From positions 1-42,007 of the forward strand of contig CAOKRG010000022.1 of NCBI GenBank assembly GCA_948471095.1: a stretch of DNA of 42,007 nt. Reading direction: 5' to 3'. Shown here piece after piece: positions 23,039-32,240 of this stretch. A program made the translations under genes and the position numbers. This stretch comes from an uncultured Oscillospiraceae bacterium (GTDB taxonomy: Bacteria > Bacillota > Clostridia > Oscillospirales > Acutalibacteraceae). The notes under the pieces are model-generated. The model did not search any database. It was not told where the DNA came from and saw nothing but the letters and a program-made list of their open reading frames with translations. The number at the start of each line of letters is the position of its first letter. Within the stretch, counting starts at the first letter, position 1.

Positions 23039-23617
23039 TCAATCCGCTCCATGGGGGGCCGCGCCGCCATACAGCCTGCGGTAAACCTCCCGGCTGCGCA
23101 GCACCTTCTTCACGTAGGCCGCCGTCTCCGGAAAGGGAATGCTGGTCAGCGTCTCCCCGTCCTGAGAATGAGCCTCTTCTTCCAGCCAGCGGTCCACATT
23201 GCCAATGCCCGCGTTGTATGCCGCCAAAGCCACCTCCAGCCGTCCGTAATGGTCCAAAAGCCGCCGCAGCAGGGCGCACCCGCAGTGGATGTTGTCGTTG
23301 GCGTCAAACATGTCCCCGCCGCCGTTTTCCGGGGGATATTCCAAGGCCATCCACTGAAAGGTGGGCTCGGTGAGCTGCATGAGCCCCAGGGCCCCGGCAT
23401 GGGAGCGGGCCTCCCGGTCGAAGCCGCTCTCCGCCCGGATGACCGCGTACACCAGCTCCTCTTCCAGCTGAAATTCCTCCGCCTCCCGGCTGACCACCTG
23501 GCTGTACTGGCGGGGGTAAAGCCAGCGCAGGGCTTCCTCCGCCAGACGCGGGCCAAAGGCCCAGCCCAGCGCGGCCAAAACCAGCAGGACCAGCGCCGCC
23601 GCACCGGCTTTCTTCAT
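23039..23617 (-). CDS. Membrane-anchored lytic transglycosylase (SLT family)
   Basis: A 192-residue protein with an N-terminal membrane anchor (about residues 4-24) and an SLT goose-lysozyme-like domain. The catalytic glutamate is in VIRAESGFDREARSHAGALGLMQL. DANDNIHCGCALLRRLL and ALAAYNAGIGNVDRWL are the other conserved blocks. It cleaves peptidoglycan glycan strands to 1,6-anhydromuropeptides outside the membrane. Two ATGs are close together. I chose the second (23615-23617), because it overlaps the upstream stop as ATGA and lies 6 nt from GGAGG. It is the last gene of a six-gene operon. Confidence 0.9.
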   Translation of the reverse strand: MKKAGAAALVLLVLAALGWAFGPRLAEEALRWLYPRQYSQVVSREAEEFQLEEELVYAVIRAESGFDREARSHAGALGLMQLTEPTFQWMALEYPPENGGGDMFDANDNIHCGCALLRRLLDHYGRLEVALAAYNAGIGNVDRWLEEEAHSQDGETLTSIPFPETAAYVKKVLRSREVYRRLYGGAAPHGAD

Positions 23618-25221
23618 AGGCATCCTCCGTTTTCCAATTCCGCCGCCAAGGCTTCGCAGCGTTTTTTCAGGTCCGCGCCCGGGCCGTTTTCCACCACCCA
23701 GTCCGCCGGGACGGTATAAAAGGCTTCCGGCGGCTGGGCGTTCAGGCGCAGGCGGGCGTTCTCCTCGTTTAGGCCGTCCCGGGCCATAACGCGGGCGAGG
23801 CGAGCCTCTTCCGGCGCCGTCACCGCGATGATCCTCCGGCACGCGCCGTCCAGCCCGGACTCAAACAAAGTGGGCGCGTCCAGCAGCAGGGGGCCGGTCC
23901 GCCCGTCCATGCGCCGCCGCACCTCCGCCAAAATGCGGGGGAAGGTGATGCTTTGCAGGGTCCGCACGCCCTCCGGGCTCTGAAAGGCCCGGGCTGCCAG
24001 GGCTTGGCGGTCCAGCACAAAGTCTGGGACCACGTCCTCCCCAAAAGCCTCCCGCAGTGCTTTGATACAATTATAATCGTATACCCCGGCGCTTTTTGTC
24101 ACTTTATCGCAGTCCAGCGTGGAAATTCTATACCGGGCCAGTATTTCCGCCACGGAGGATTTCCCCGCCCCGCTGGGCCCCACCAGCCCGATGACCGCCG
24201 GAGACTCCGGCCGCTCCACCCGGAACGCCGCCGCCCGGATCAGACGGTTATACACCGCCAGGCCCACGCCCCGCTGGCTGGGCCGCTGGGCATAGACCCG
24301 CCGGGCCCCCAGCCGGTCCAGCTGATGGAGGGCCCCAAAGAGCTGCCGGGCCTGGGCCTCCCGGTCGAACCGGGGCCCATAGGCCACGCTGGGGACATGC
24401 AGCAGGGGAGCGGTCTCGTCAAAACAGAGGGCGAAGAGCCCCTCTTCCGCCCGGGCGTTCACATAGGAGGCGAATTCTTCGGGAGAGGCGTCCACCATTA
24501 TGACCTCCGCCTGGGGGGCGTAATGTTTGTACTTCATGCCGGGGGAGGGCGCCTGCCGCCCGGGTTCCAGCCGGGCCAGCACCGCCGGGTCCACCTCCAC
24601 CGGGCCCAAGATTGCTTCCAGCTGGGCCAAGGTCACGCCGCCGGGCCGCAGCAGCCGGGGCCGCTCCCCTACCAGGGACACCACGGTGGATTCCACCCCC
24701 ACCGGGCAGTCCCCGCCGTCCAAAATCGCGTCCACCTGGCCGTTCAGGTCCTCCCACACATGGGAAAAGCGGGTGGGGCTGGGCCGTCCCGACCGGTTGG
24801 CCGAGGGCGCGGCCAGAGGGACCCCGGCGGCTTGAATTACCGCCCGGGCCACCGGGTGGGCGGGCAGACGCACGGAAACCGTGTCCAGCCCGCAGCTCAT
24901 CTCCGGCGCGGTCAGGCCGGAGCGCTCTAAAATGATGGTCAGGGGTCCGGGCCAAAAGACCTCTGCCAGCCGCTGGGCGGCGGGGGGCACGGCCTTGACC
25001 AAAGGGGCCAGCTGGGAGATCTCCCCGATATGGGCAATGAGGGGGTTGTCCCCCGGGCGCTCCTTGGCGGCGTAAATTTTTCCCACCGCCGCGCCGTCCA
25101 GGGCGTTGGCGGCCAGGCCGTACACCGTCTCCGTGGGGATGGCCACCAGGCCCCCTGCCCGCAGAATCTCCCCGGCCCGGGCAATGCCCTGGGGGGACCC
25201 GTCCAGGCGCTGGGTCTTCAT
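23614..25221 (-). CDS. Fusion of threonylcarbamoyl-AMP synthase (Sua5) and dephospho-CoA kinase (CoaE)
   Basis: One uninterrupted frame of 535 residues joins two enzymes. Residues 1-335 are Sua5. The YrdC core has [14 protein letters not shown] and [11 protein letters not shown], then [16 protein letters not shown]; the [11 protein letters not shown] linker (226-235) leads to the Sua5 C-terminal domain. Sua5 makes threonylcarbamoyl-adenylate for tRNA t6A37. Residues about 343-535 are CoaE: P-loop GPSGAGKSS (348-356), LDCDKV for the usual DAD motif, [14 protein letters not shown] and [17 protein letters not shown]. CoaE phosphorylates dephospho-CoA in the last step of CoA synthesis. The ATG overlaps the prfA stop, and its own stop overlaps the transglycosylase start. 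I see no frameshift or internal ribosome site, so the fusion seems genuine. Confidence 0.9.
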   Translation of the reverse strand: MKTQRLDGSPQGIARAGEILRAGGLVAIPTETVYGLAANALDGAAVGKIYAAKERPGDNPLIAHIGEISQLAPLVKAVPPAAQRLAEVFWPGPLTIILERSGLTAPEMSCGLDTVSVRLPAHPVARAVIQAAGVPLAAPSANRSGRPSPTRFSHVWEDLNGQVDAILDGGDCPVGVESTVVSLVGERPRLLRPGGVTLAQLEAILGPVEVDPAVLARLEPGRQAPSPGMKYKHYAPQAEVIMVDASPEEFASYVNARAEEGLFALCFDETAPLLHVPSVAYGPRFDREAQARQLFGALHQLDRLGARRVYAQRPSQRGVGLAVYNRLIRAAAFRVERPESPAVIGLVGPSGAGKSSVAEILARYRISTLDCDKVTKSAGVYDYNCIKALREAFGEDVVPDFVLDRQALAARAFQSPEGVRTLQSITFPRILAEVRRRMDGRTGPLLLDAPTLFESGLDGACRRIIAVTAPEEARLARVMARDGLNEENARLRLNAQPPEAFYTVPADWVVENGPGADLKKRCEALAAELENGGCL

Positions 25222-26294
25222 CGTCCGGCCTCCTGGTTTTCCAGTTGGGCCGCACGATCCGCCGCGATGAGCCCGTCGATGATCTCGTCCAGGTCCCCGG
25301 CCATGATCTGTTCCAGCTTATAGAGGTTCAGATTGATGCGGTGGTCCGTTACCCGGGACTGGGGGAAATTGTAGGTCCGTATCTTCTCGGAGCGGTCCCC
25401 GCTGCCCACCTGGCTTTTCCGGGAAAGGGCCAGCTGGGCCCCGGCCTTTTCCTGCTCCTGCTGTAAAAGCCGGGTGCGGAGCAAGCGCATGGCCTTTTCC
25501 CGGTTTTGCAGCTGGCTGCGCTCCTCCTGGCACTCCACCACCATGCCGGTGGGGATGTGGGTCAGGCGCACGGCGGAAGAGGTCTTGTTGATGTGCTGGC
25601 CCCCCGCCCCGCTGGACCGGAACACGGCGAACTCCACGTCCCGGGGGTCGATCTGCACGTCTACCTCTTCCGCCTCGGGCAAAACCGCCACGGTGGCGGC
25701 GCTGGTCTGCAAACGGCCCTTGGACTCAGTCTCCGGCACCCGCTGGACCCGGTGGGCCCCGCTCTCGTATTTCAGGCGGGAGTAGGCCCCTTGGCCGTCC
25801 ACCAAAAAGCTGACCTCTTTAAAGCCCCCCAGCTCCGTCTCGTTCAGGCTGACGATCTCCGTGCGCCAGCCCCGGTTCTGGGCATAGGCGGTGTACATGC
25901 GGTACAGGTCATAGGCGAAAAGGGCCGCCTCCTCGCCGCCGGTGCCGCCGCGAATCTCCACGATCACGTTCTTTTCATCGTTGGGGTCCTTGGGCAAAAG
26001 CAGCAGCTTGAGCTCCTCTTCCAGCCGGGCCAATTTCTCCGTGTTGTCCCGCAGCTCCTCCTGGGCCATCTCCCGCAGCTCCCGGTCCGCGGACTCCTCC
26101 AGCAGCTCCCGGGCCTCCTCCAGCGCCTTCTGGCAGGACTTATAGGCCCGGTAGGCGCTGACCAGGGGCTCCAGCTCCCGGCTCTCCTTCATCAGGGCGG
26201 TAAAGACCTCCGGGTTGGCGGCGCTTTGGGGATCGTAGAGCTTCTGCGTCAGCTCCTCATAGCGGTTTTCAAATACTTGCAGGTTTTCAAACAT
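25218..26294 (-). CDS. prfA: Peptide chain release factor 1
   Basis: A 358-residue class I release factor. The catalytic GGQ is in [20 protein letters not shown] at about residue 230. The stop-codon recognition loop has PET in [11 protein letters not shown], the form also used by Bacillus RF1, so it should read UAA and UAG. The N-terminal helical domain and the [19 protein letters not shown] block are typical. In many genomes prmC follows prfA; here sua5-coaE follows with an overlapping stop/start. GGAG precedes the ATG by 7 nt. Confidence 0.97.
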   Translation of the reverse strand: MFENLQVFENRYEELTQKLYDPQSAANPEVFTALMKESRELEPLVSAYRAYKSCQKALEEARELLEESADRELREMAQEELRDNTEKLARLEEELKLLLLPKDPNDEKNVIVEIRGGTGGEEAALFAYDLYRMYTAYAQNRGWRTEIVSLNETELGGFKEVSFLVDGQGAYSRLKYESGAHRVQRVPETESKGRLQTSAATVAVLPEAEEVDVQIDPRDVEFAVFRSSGAGGQHINKTSSAVRLTHIPTGMVVECQEERSQLQNREKAMRLLRTRLLQQEQEKAGAQLALSRKSQVGSGDRSEKIRTYNFPQSRVTDHRINLNLYKLEQIMAGDLDEIIDGLIAADRAAQLENQEAGR

Positions 26295-26335
26295 AGGTTA
26301 ACTCCGTCTCCATAATTTTCCCTTCCGCGGCAGGC

Positions 26336-26797
26336 CTAGCCCGTCAGCCGGTCCAGCTCCTTGCGCAGCGTTTTCCGCATCTCCGCCAGTTCATCCTGAG
26401 AAGGCCTTGCGGCCGGGTCAAACATTTTCTCCATAGGGTACCACCAGACCGGCCCCTTCCCTTGGTTTCCGTATTCCTCCAGGTCTCCGGCAACCCGGGG
26501 GTAGATGTGCCAGTGCAAATGGGCGTCGCCATTGCCCAGCAGCTCGCAGTTCATCTTCTCCGCGCCAAAGGCCCGGAAAACCGCCTCCGCTGTCAGGGAC
26601 ATTTCCTCTAAAAATTTTACCTTTACCGGCCGCTCCAAATGGAAGAGCTCCGTAACGTGTTCCTTGCACAGGAACAAAGTGTACCCTTTAAAATGCTGGT
26701 GGCCGCCGATGACCACATAACCGGTCTCCAGCTCCTTGACGAAATAAGGGTTCTCCCCCTTCTTTATCTGCTGGATGCGGTCGCAGATCAAGCACAT
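26336..26797 (-). CDS. HIT family protein
   Basis: A 153-residue histidine-triad protein. The catalytic H-x-H-x-H is H93-L-H-W-H97 in DAHLHWHIYPR. The N-terminus CLICDRI has a CxxC pair, and VIGGHQHFKGYTLFLCKEH is the first conserved block. HIT proteins are nucleotide hydrolases or transferases acting on dinucleoside polyphosphates or AMP-linked substrates. The ATG at 26795-26797 has GAGGGGGG 7 nt upstream; longer readings overlap the previous gene. It lies 13 nt after the ABM gene and 41 nt before prfA. Confidence 0.9.
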   Translation of the reverse strand: MCLICDRIQQIKKGENPYFVKELETGYVVIGGHQHFKGYTLFLCKEHVTELFHLERPVKVKFLEEMSLTAEAVFRAFGAEKMNCELLGNGDAHLHWHIYPRVAGDLEEYGNQGKGPVWWYPMEKMFDPAARPSQDELAEMRKTLRKELDRLTG

Positions 26798-26810
26798 CGC
26801 CGTTCCCCCC

Positions 26811-27143
26811 TCACCGCCGCACAAAGGCCGCGTCCTGGTCCGGCATCCCCGCCGCGTCCTCCACATACCGCTCCACCCGCATATGCAGGTCATATTTGCC
26901 CCGCAGGCGGGCGATCTCCTCCATCATGGGCGTGGCGTGGTGCCGGTCGATGGCGGCCTGGTCTGTCCAGCTGTCGATGAGCAGCACGGTCTCCGGGTCC
27001 TCCATGGGGAAGAAATACTCGTAGCGCCGGTTTCCCTCCTCCGCTCGGATGCGGCCCACCAGGCCGCTCTCCGTCATTTCCCGGGCAAAGGCCCGGGCGC
27101 CGCCGTTTTGGCCGGTATAATAGATGTTTACGGTGATTCCCAT
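26811..27143 (-). CDS. Antibiotic-biosynthesis-monooxygenase-fold (ABM) protein
   Basis: A 110-residue ferredoxin-like protein with the ABM pattern: MGITVNIYYTG first strand, ARAFAREMTESGLVGRIRAEEGNRRYEYFFP, then VLLIDSWTDQAAIDRHHATPMMEEI, the W-x-D/N-x2-A-x3-H block typical of YgiN/LsrG-like proteins. These act as quinol monooxygenases or small-molecule isomerases, usually as dimers. AAGGAG lies upstream of the ATG. It is co-transcribed with DUF951 and HIT genes; no functional link is evident. Confidence 0.85.
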   Translation of the reverse strand: MGITVNIYYTGQNGGARAFAREMTESGLVGRIRAEEGNRRYEYFFPMEDPETVLLIDSWTDQAAIDRHHATPMMEEIARLRGKYDLHMRVERYVEDAAGMPDQDAAFVRR

Positions 27144-27204
27144 TTTACTCTCTCCTTTTCATTTCGAAGCCGCTTTCCAAGGCTCCGGCGCGCAAGCCGC
27201 TATC

Positions 27205-27402
27205 CTAGCTTTCGTCCCGCTCGTCCTCCCGCAGAATCTTCTTGATGTTCTTCTCGCACTTCAGCCGGGGCAGCATCACTTCCCGTCCGCAGTTTTGGCA
27301 GCGGATTTTAAAGTCCATGCCCACGCGCAGCACCAAAAACTCGCTGCACCCGCAGGGATGGGGCTTCTTCATCCGCAGCCGGTCTCCGATCCGCACGTCC
27401 AT
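27205..27402 (-). CDS. DUF951 family zinc-ribbon protein
   Basis: A 65-residue protein starting MDVRIGDRLRMKKPHPCGCS, with C-x-C and, 27 residues on, CQNCG, forming a likely four-cysteine zinc site. The pattern is that of DUF951 (YyzM-like), a small conserved Firmicutes protein often encoded near translation or replication genes; its function is unknown. AGGAG lies 8 nt before the chosen ATG at 27400-27402; a reading nine codons longer starts inside the upstream terminator. It is the first gene of the operon that runs through prfA to the transglycosylase. Confidence 0.85.
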   Translation of the reverse strand: MDVRIGDRLRMKKPHPCGCSEFLVLRVGMDFKIRCQNCGREVMLPRLKCEKNIKKILREDERDES

Positions 27403-27414
27403 AAGCTCATCTCC

Positions 27415-27455
27415 TAAAATCCGGCGCACCGAAGGCTCTCCCCGGTGCGCCGGAT
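27415..27455 (-). terminator. Terminator after cdaR, abutting the DUF951 ribosome binding site
   Basis: ATCCGGCGCACCG (27419-27431) pairs with CGGTGCGCCGGAT (27443-27455). On the minus strand TTTT follows, then AGGAGATG, the DUF951 ribosome binding site. No separate promoter for DUF951 is visible, so part of its expression may come from read-through. Confidence 0.7.
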
Positions 27456-27475
27456 ATCATGTGTGGTCCCGCGCC

Positions 27476-28882
27476 TCACTCTACCGGCGAGGCCGCGATG
27501 TTGTTGACGCGGGGGGACGGCGTGGCCGCGTCTCCGGGCTCCCGCATGGCCGCCGTCAGGGTGTAGGCGCCCAGCACCCAGCAGTTTTCCCCGGCGGTGC
27601 CCGTCACCGCCACGGTGGCCGGCACATCGACGCTGCCCGTGCGGCCGTTTACATTGCTCATGTCCACCTGCACGGTTACGGAGTCGCCCGTCAGCTTGCT
27701 CACCTGGGCGTCCGGCCCGGCCAGCACCACGTCCAGGGTCCGGGTGGTCAGCTCCACATCCAGCCCGGCGGGGGCGTTGATGAGCTGCACATTGGCCTCC
27801 GGCACCGTTACCGTGGCGGTGCGGTAGCCGTTCAGGTTCACCGTCACCGTGGCCTGGGTCACGGTGTTGGTGCCCGTATTGCTGATGTTCCGCGTCCCCA
27901 CCGGCAGGGGGATCTCCATGGTGAAGCTAGGCGTGCGGGCGCTCAGGTCCAGCTCCGCAAAGTCGATGACCGTATCCAGCCGGATCTCCGATACCGCGTC
28001 CAGGGCCTCCTGGCTTCCCGCAATATCGATCTGGGCGGGCTCGATGCTGATGCGGCTGGCCTCGGAGAAGCCGGATGGCTGGTGGGCCGTGGTGACCCGC
28101 AGGGGCACGGTCTTCTTGGGCATGACCGGCAGGGTCACCTGCACCGCGTCCACGTCCATGGTCAAATATTGAGCCGCCGTGCCGCTGAGCTCATGGCCGT
28201 CCTGGTCGTATAGGCTGACCTGGCAGGTCAGCTCCTCGCTGGCCCGCAGGGGGGAGCCCACCTTGTAGGACACCACGGCCCGGGCCGCCTTGCTCACCGC
28301 CGACTCCGGCCCGGAAACCGCCACCTGCTGTTCCGAAAGCACCGGCGTGCCCGGGTAATAGCCGTTGTCCGCCGTAAAGTCGATCTCACTCTCAATGGGC
28401 AGGGTGACTTCCCGGAAGCGGTCGTATTCCAGGTTGATCTCCTCGGGCTTTCGGGACACGATCTCGTAGTCCGAAGTAGAGGAGACCTTGGCCACCCGCA
28501 CCTGAGCGGTCATCTTCTGCATGGTGTTTCCGGTCAGCTTGGTAGAGGCCGGGTTCAGCACCGCTGTCACCTCGAAATTCTCCGCCGTCAGCTTGGAGGT
28601 AATCAGCGAGCTGCCGGACACCTCGATGTCCACGGTGCTGTAGGAGCTGTTGAATACCCGCAGGCCGTCGGCCTCGGCTTCCGGGCTCAGGACGATGTTG
28701 ATGGGCACGTCGTTGATCCAATAATTGGCGTTGCTGCCGTCCGCCATAATGAACCAGCCCACCAGCGCCGTGATAAAAGAGCACGCCAGCACAAAGCTGT
28801 TATGGTACACCAGCTGGCCCAGCGCAAATCTTTTCGGCGCTTTCCGTTCCGGCTCGGGCGTCTTCTTATCTTCTTCCTTCAT
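27476..28882 (-). CDS. cdaR: CdaR, YbbR-domain regulator of diadenylate cyclase
   Basis: A 468-residue protein with a short charged cytoplasmic N-terminus, one transmembrane helix (about residues 28-48) and an extracellular part of repeated YbbR domains (about four), each a beta-rich unit of ~85 residues with patterns such as VTLPIESEIDF, VPLRVTTAHQP and ATVTVNLNGYRTATVTVP. CdaR binds and modulates the membrane cyclase CdaA encoded just upstream. The gap to cdaA is 30 bp, so they form an operon. AAGGAGG is 12 nt before the ATG, rather far. The usual third member, glmM, does not follow. Confidence 0.93.
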   Translation of the reverse strand: MKEEDKKTPEPERKAPKRFALGQLVYHNSFVLACSFITALVGWFIMADGSNANYWINDVPINIVLSPEAEADGLRVFNSSYSTVDIEVSGSSLITSKLTAENFEVTAVLNPASTKLTGNTMQKMTAQVRVAKVSSTSDYEIVSRKPEEINLEYDRFREVTLPIESEIDFTADNGYYPGTPVLSEQQVAVSGPESAVSKAARAVVSYKVGSPLRASEELTCQVSLYDQDGHELSGTAAQYLTMDVDAVQVTLPVMPKKTVPLRVTTAHQPSGFSEASRISIEPAQIDIAGSQEALDAVSEIRLDTVIDFAELDLSARTPSFTMEIPLPVGTRNISNTGTNTVTQATVTVNLNGYRTATVTVPEANVQLINAPAGLDVELTTRTLDVVLAGPDAQVSKLTGDSVTVQVDMSNVNGRTGSVDVPATVAVTGTAGENCWVLGAYTLTAAMREPGDAATPSPRVNNIAASPVE

Positions 28883-28912
28883 GATATCCAGCCGCCTCCT
28901 TCCTGTTGGCGA

Positions 28913-29821
28913 TCATTTCCGCTGCTGCCTTGTCTTTCCCAGCCCCAGGCGGCCCAAAATCCGGCCCTGGCCCCGGTTCTGGGGCTCCCCGATGAGCTCG
29001 CGCTCCAGGGCCTCCGCCAGGGTTACCCGGCTGAAATTCCGGGCAAGCCGCCCGCCCGTGGCGATGGAGATCTGCCCGGTCTCCTCCGAGACCACCACCA
29101 CCACCGCGTCCGAGTTCTCGCTCATGCCCAGAGCAGCCCGGTGGCGGGTGCCCAGCTCGGCGCTGACCGCGTTGCTGCTGGTCAGGGGCAGAATGCACCC
29201 CGCCGCGCAGATGCGGCCGGCCCGAATGACCATCCCGCCGTCGTGAAGCGGCGCTTTGTTAAAGAAAATATTGGCGATCAGCTGGCCCGAGGGGCCCGCG
29301 TCCACCAAGGTGCCCGTTTCGATGATCTCGCCCAGCCGGGTGCTGCGCTCAAAGACGATCAAGGCGCCCATGCGCAGCTGCTGCAAGATGGCGGTAGCCT
29401 CCACCACCCCGGCGATGGCCTGGCGGGTTCCGGCGCTTTCCGCCTCCTTGTCCCTGGCCCCCACGGCGCTGGCCAGGGACTGCCCCACCTTGCTGCGGCC
29501 CACCTGCTCCAAGGCCTTGCGTATCTCCGGCTGGAACAGGATGACCACCACCACGAAGGCGGACTGCAAAAAGGAGCGGAGGATGCCGTTAAGCATGGTC
29601 AGCTCCCCATAGTGGGAGACCAAAAACAGGGCGATGAGCAGCACGATGCCCTTGACCAGCTGGCCCGCCCGGGTATCCCGCACCAGCTTGACCAACCCAT
29701 AGATCAGGAAGGTGACGATCACCACGTCCAGGGCGTCCTTTAAGGTGAACTGCCGCGCCAGATTCAAGACGGTTTGCCCGGTTCGGGCGATGGTTTCCAT
29801 GACCAGATCCACAGCTGTCAT
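28913..29821 (-). CDS. cdaA: Membrane diadenylate cyclase CdaA
   Basis: About 302 residues: three N-terminal membrane helices (roughly residues 28-48, 55-70, 85-97), then a DAC domain making c-di-AMP from two ATP. The RHR motif is intact in GTRHRAA (224-230). The DGA motif reads DGG (194-196, LHDGGMVI), a conservative change. The start is uncertain: the ATG at 29819-29821 directly abuts AAAGG, whereas a GTG three codons later (29810-29812) has that site at 9 nt. It is followed by cdaR. c-di-AMP governs osmolyte and potassium balance and the cell wall. Confidence 0.93.
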   Translation of the reverse strand: MTAVDLVMETIARTGQTVLNLARQFTLKDALDVVIVTFLIYGLVKLVRDTRAGQLVKGIVLLIALFLVSHYGELTMLNGILRSFLQSAFVVVVILFQPEIRKALEQVGRSKVGQSLASAVGARDKEAESAGTRQAIAGVVEATAILQQLRMGALIVFERSTRLGEIIETGTLVDAGPSGQLIANIFFNKAPLHDGGMVIRAGRICAAGCILPLTSSNAVSAELGTRHRAALGMSENSDAVVVVVSEETGQISIATGGRLARNFSRVTLAEALERELIGEPQNRGQGRILGRLGLGKTRQQRK

Positions 29822-30041
29822 CCTTTCCACGCAGTATCTTGCGCTTGATTCCTTATGTATCCGCAATATGCCGGCCTTTGGCCCAACGGCGGCCTCTCGT
29901 GGCCCAGGCGGCGCTTTCTTCCATTTCCCTTGCGCCCTCCTATTTTACCACAAGCCGGACGCAAATAAAAGCTTTTTTTCGCGGGTTCTCCACCTTTTTT
30001 CTTTCCTGGCGGGAGTCTTTTGAAAAATATTTTCTACCCCG

Positions 30042-30070
30042 TTGCATTTCTCGGGCCCTTCGTGTATAAT
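30042..30070 (+). promoter_or_regulatory. Promoter of the CZB chemoreceptor gene
   Basis: TTGCAT (30042-30047), 17-bp spacer, TATAAT (30065-30070), followed by a ~120-nt leader to the start codon. Confidence 0.75.
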
Positions 30071-30192
30071 GGGAATAAAAACGATGCCTCCCTTACCGGC
30101 CGGGACCCGCTCTTCTCTGTGGGGCAGCCCTTCCTTCCGCCCTCCGGACCGCCCGGCTGCGGAGCATCGGCGAGAAAGGATACTATTAGACT

Positions 30193-31845
30193 ATGCGCAA
30201 GAGCATCAACACCATGGTATGGATTCGGGTGGCCGCCGTGCTGGCCTCCACGCTGTTATTCAGCTTCATGATCACGTTTAACATTTTCCGCATCGAGGCC
30301 ACCCAGGCATCTGCCGCCCAGGCCAACACCCTGCTGGACCGGGCCCAGCGGGCCGAGGCCGCCCATTATAAGTGGGCCTCCAACCTGAGCAACGCCCTCT
30401 ATGCCGGAACCGAGTTTTCCGGCAGCATCGACCCCACCACCTGCGTGCTGGGCCAGTGGCTGTATGGAGAGGCCGGAACCGAGGACGCCGAGGTCCTCGC
30501 CCTGCGGGAGAAGCTGGAGCCCTTGCACAAGGAGCTGCACGCCTCCGCCACCCAGGTGCTGGAGCAGCTGAAAACCGACCCGAAGGACGCCCAGGCCTAC
30601 TTCCAGGAGACGATCCAGGGCAACCTGGGCACGCTGGTAGGCCTGCTGGACCAGGTCATCGAGCGCGGCGCGTCCCTGACCGCCGAGAGCCAGGAAAAGC
30701 TGGAGACGACCATCCTCATCATGCACCTGACCTCCCTGGTCTGCCTGATTCTGGCCCTGGCCTGCCTGATCAGCCTGGTGCTGTACGTGCTTCATAAAGT
30801 GGTGCGGCCCATCATCCGCATTACGGAGAGCAGCCGCCCCATTCAGGAGGGGCGCCTGGACCTGGAGCTTACTTACGACTCTGCCGATGAGTTGGGCGAC
30901 CTGTCCCGGACCCTGCGGGATTCCATGAGCCTGATCCACGGCTACGTGGCGGACATCAACCGCGTTATGAGCGAGCTCTCCCAGGGCAACTTCGACGTGG
31001 CCACCTCTTCCACCTTTATCGGCGACTTTCACACCATCCAGACCTCGATCGACAGCCTGACCGTCACGCTCTCCTCCACCCTGGCGCAGATCGCCCAGGC
31101 GGAGCAGCACATTTCCGGCAACGCGGACCAGCTCTCCAGCAGCTCTCAGGCCTTGGCCCAGGGCGCCACCGAGCAGGCCTCTTCCGTGGAGGAGATGCAT
31201 GCCACGCTGGATGAAATCTCCCGCAGCGCCGCCGAAAACGTCAAGACCGCCTCCGGCGCCCAGGAGCACGCCCGCCTGACCGGCGAACAGGTTGCCGCCA
31301 GCGAGGAGCTGATGGAGCGGATGGTTTCCGCCATGGGACAGATCAGCGACACCTCCCAGCAGATCGGGCAGATCATCTCCACCATTGAAAACATCGCGTT
31401 CCAGACCAATATCCTGGCCTTGAACGCCGCCGTGGAAGCCGCCCGGGCCGGGACCGCGGGCCAGGGCTTCGCCGTTGTGGCGGACGAGGTGCGCAACCTG
31501 GCGGCCCAGTCCGACCAGGCGGCAAAGGCCACCAAGGAGCTCATCGAGAACTCTGTGGAGGCTACCAAGGACGGCAGCGAAATTGTGGCCCAGGTCTCTG
31601 AGGCCCTGAAGAAGACCTTGGATCTGGTGACCCGGTCCAACAGGGACATCGGCACCATCGCGGACGCGGTGCGCAGCGAGGCCGATTCCATTATACAGGT
31701 CACCGAGGGCGTGGGGCAGATTTCCTCCGTCATCCAGATGAACTCCGCCAGCAGCGAGGAGTCCGCCGCGGTGAGCTCCGAGCTCTTCGACCAGGTCCGG
31801 CTGCTGCAGGACCAGACCCGGAAATTCCGCCTGAAGCGGGGGTAA
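30193..31845 (+). CDS. Methyl-accepting chemotaxis protein with extracytoplasmic CZB (zinc-binding) domain
   Basis: A 550-residue chemoreceptor: TM1 at about residues 10-30, extracellular sensor to about 175, TM2 at about 178-204, HAMP, then the signalling hairpin with [18 protein letters not shown] at about 403-420. The sensor carries a CZB-like pattern: H58 in AAHYKW, C84 in DPTTCVLGQWLYG, and H112/H116 in LEPLHKELH, the His-Cys-His-His set that binds zinc. In studied CZB receptors the cysteine-zinc site reacts to hypochlorite or zinc. The region after HAMP is long, with a possible second HAMP at 250-300. AAAGGA precedes the ATG by 12 nt. Confidence 0.92.
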   Translation: MRKSINTMVWIRVAAVLASTLLFSFMITFNIFRIEATQASAAQANTLLDRAQRAEAAHYKWASNLSNALYAGTEFSGSIDPTTCVLGQWLYGEAGTEDAEVLALREKLEPLHKELHASATQVLEQLKTDPKDAQAYFQETIQGNLGTLVGLLDQVIERGASLTAESQEKLETTILIMHLTSLVCLILALACLISLVLYVLHKVVRPIIRITESSRPIQEGRLDLELTYDSADELGDLSRTLRDSMSLIHGYVADINRVMSELSQGNFDVATSSTFIGDFHTIQTSIDSLTVTLSSTLAQIAQAEQHISGNADQLSSSSQALAQGATEQASSVEEMHATLDEISRSAAENVKTASGAQEHARLTGEQVAASEELMERMVSAMGQISDTSQQIGQIISTIENIAFQTNILALNAAVEAARAGTAGQGFAVVADEVRNLAAQSDQAAKATKELIENSVEATKDGSEIVAQVSEALKKTLDLVTRSNRDIGTIADAVRSEADSIIQVTEGVGQISSVIQMNSASSEESAAVSSELFDQVRLLQDQTRKFRLKRG

Positions 31846-31880
31846 GCCTCATCGTTTTTATCGTACAGAAGAATTTTTGG

Positions 31881-31915
31881 GGAGGGGCAGCGCCAGGGCG
31901 CCGCCCCTCCTTTTT
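31881..31915 (+). terminator. Terminator of the CZB chemoreceptor gene
   Basis: GGAGGGG..GCGCC pairs with GGCGC..CCCCTCC, ending in TTTTT at 31911-31915, 35 bp after the stop codon. Confidence 0.85.
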
Positions 31916-32147
31916 GTAAACATAGGGAATGGGAAAATGCAGCGGTCTAGTATGTAATTTAAGCTGGGCAGCTACGCCGCCTGCTTCAAAAGAAGTCTAC
32001 CTCTTTTGAACAGTGTTAACGATAAGATCGAGTATGGAAGCACTGAAAGGGGGCGCGTCTACCGGCCCGGCAGGCGTGAAGGACGAAACTTTTCCTAAGC
32101 CAGCCTTCTTCTTTTGAAAGCGCGCCGCTCCCACGTACAAACAGATA

Positions 32148-32176
32148 TTGTGAAACGGGGCCGCTTATGGTATAAT
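32148..32176 (+). promoter_or_regulatory. Promoter upstream of the MORN-repeat gene
   Basis: TTGTGA (32148-32153), 17-bp spacer ending TGG, TATAAT (32171-32176). Confidence 0.6.
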
Positions 32177-32240
32177 AGCCGCAGATGGCCCGCTCGCGGG
32201 CAAAAAATCCTGCTCAGTAAGCAGCCCAATGTCGCGTGTT

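Noticed and set aside
23953-24930. 325-codon plus-strand frame opposite Sua5-CoaE
   Set aside because: Antisense to a fusion gene with recognisable enzyme motifs.
25700-25745. PET instead of PAT in the release factor recognition loop
   Set aside because: Bacillus subtilis RF1 also has PET, so this is not a sign of altered stop-codon use.
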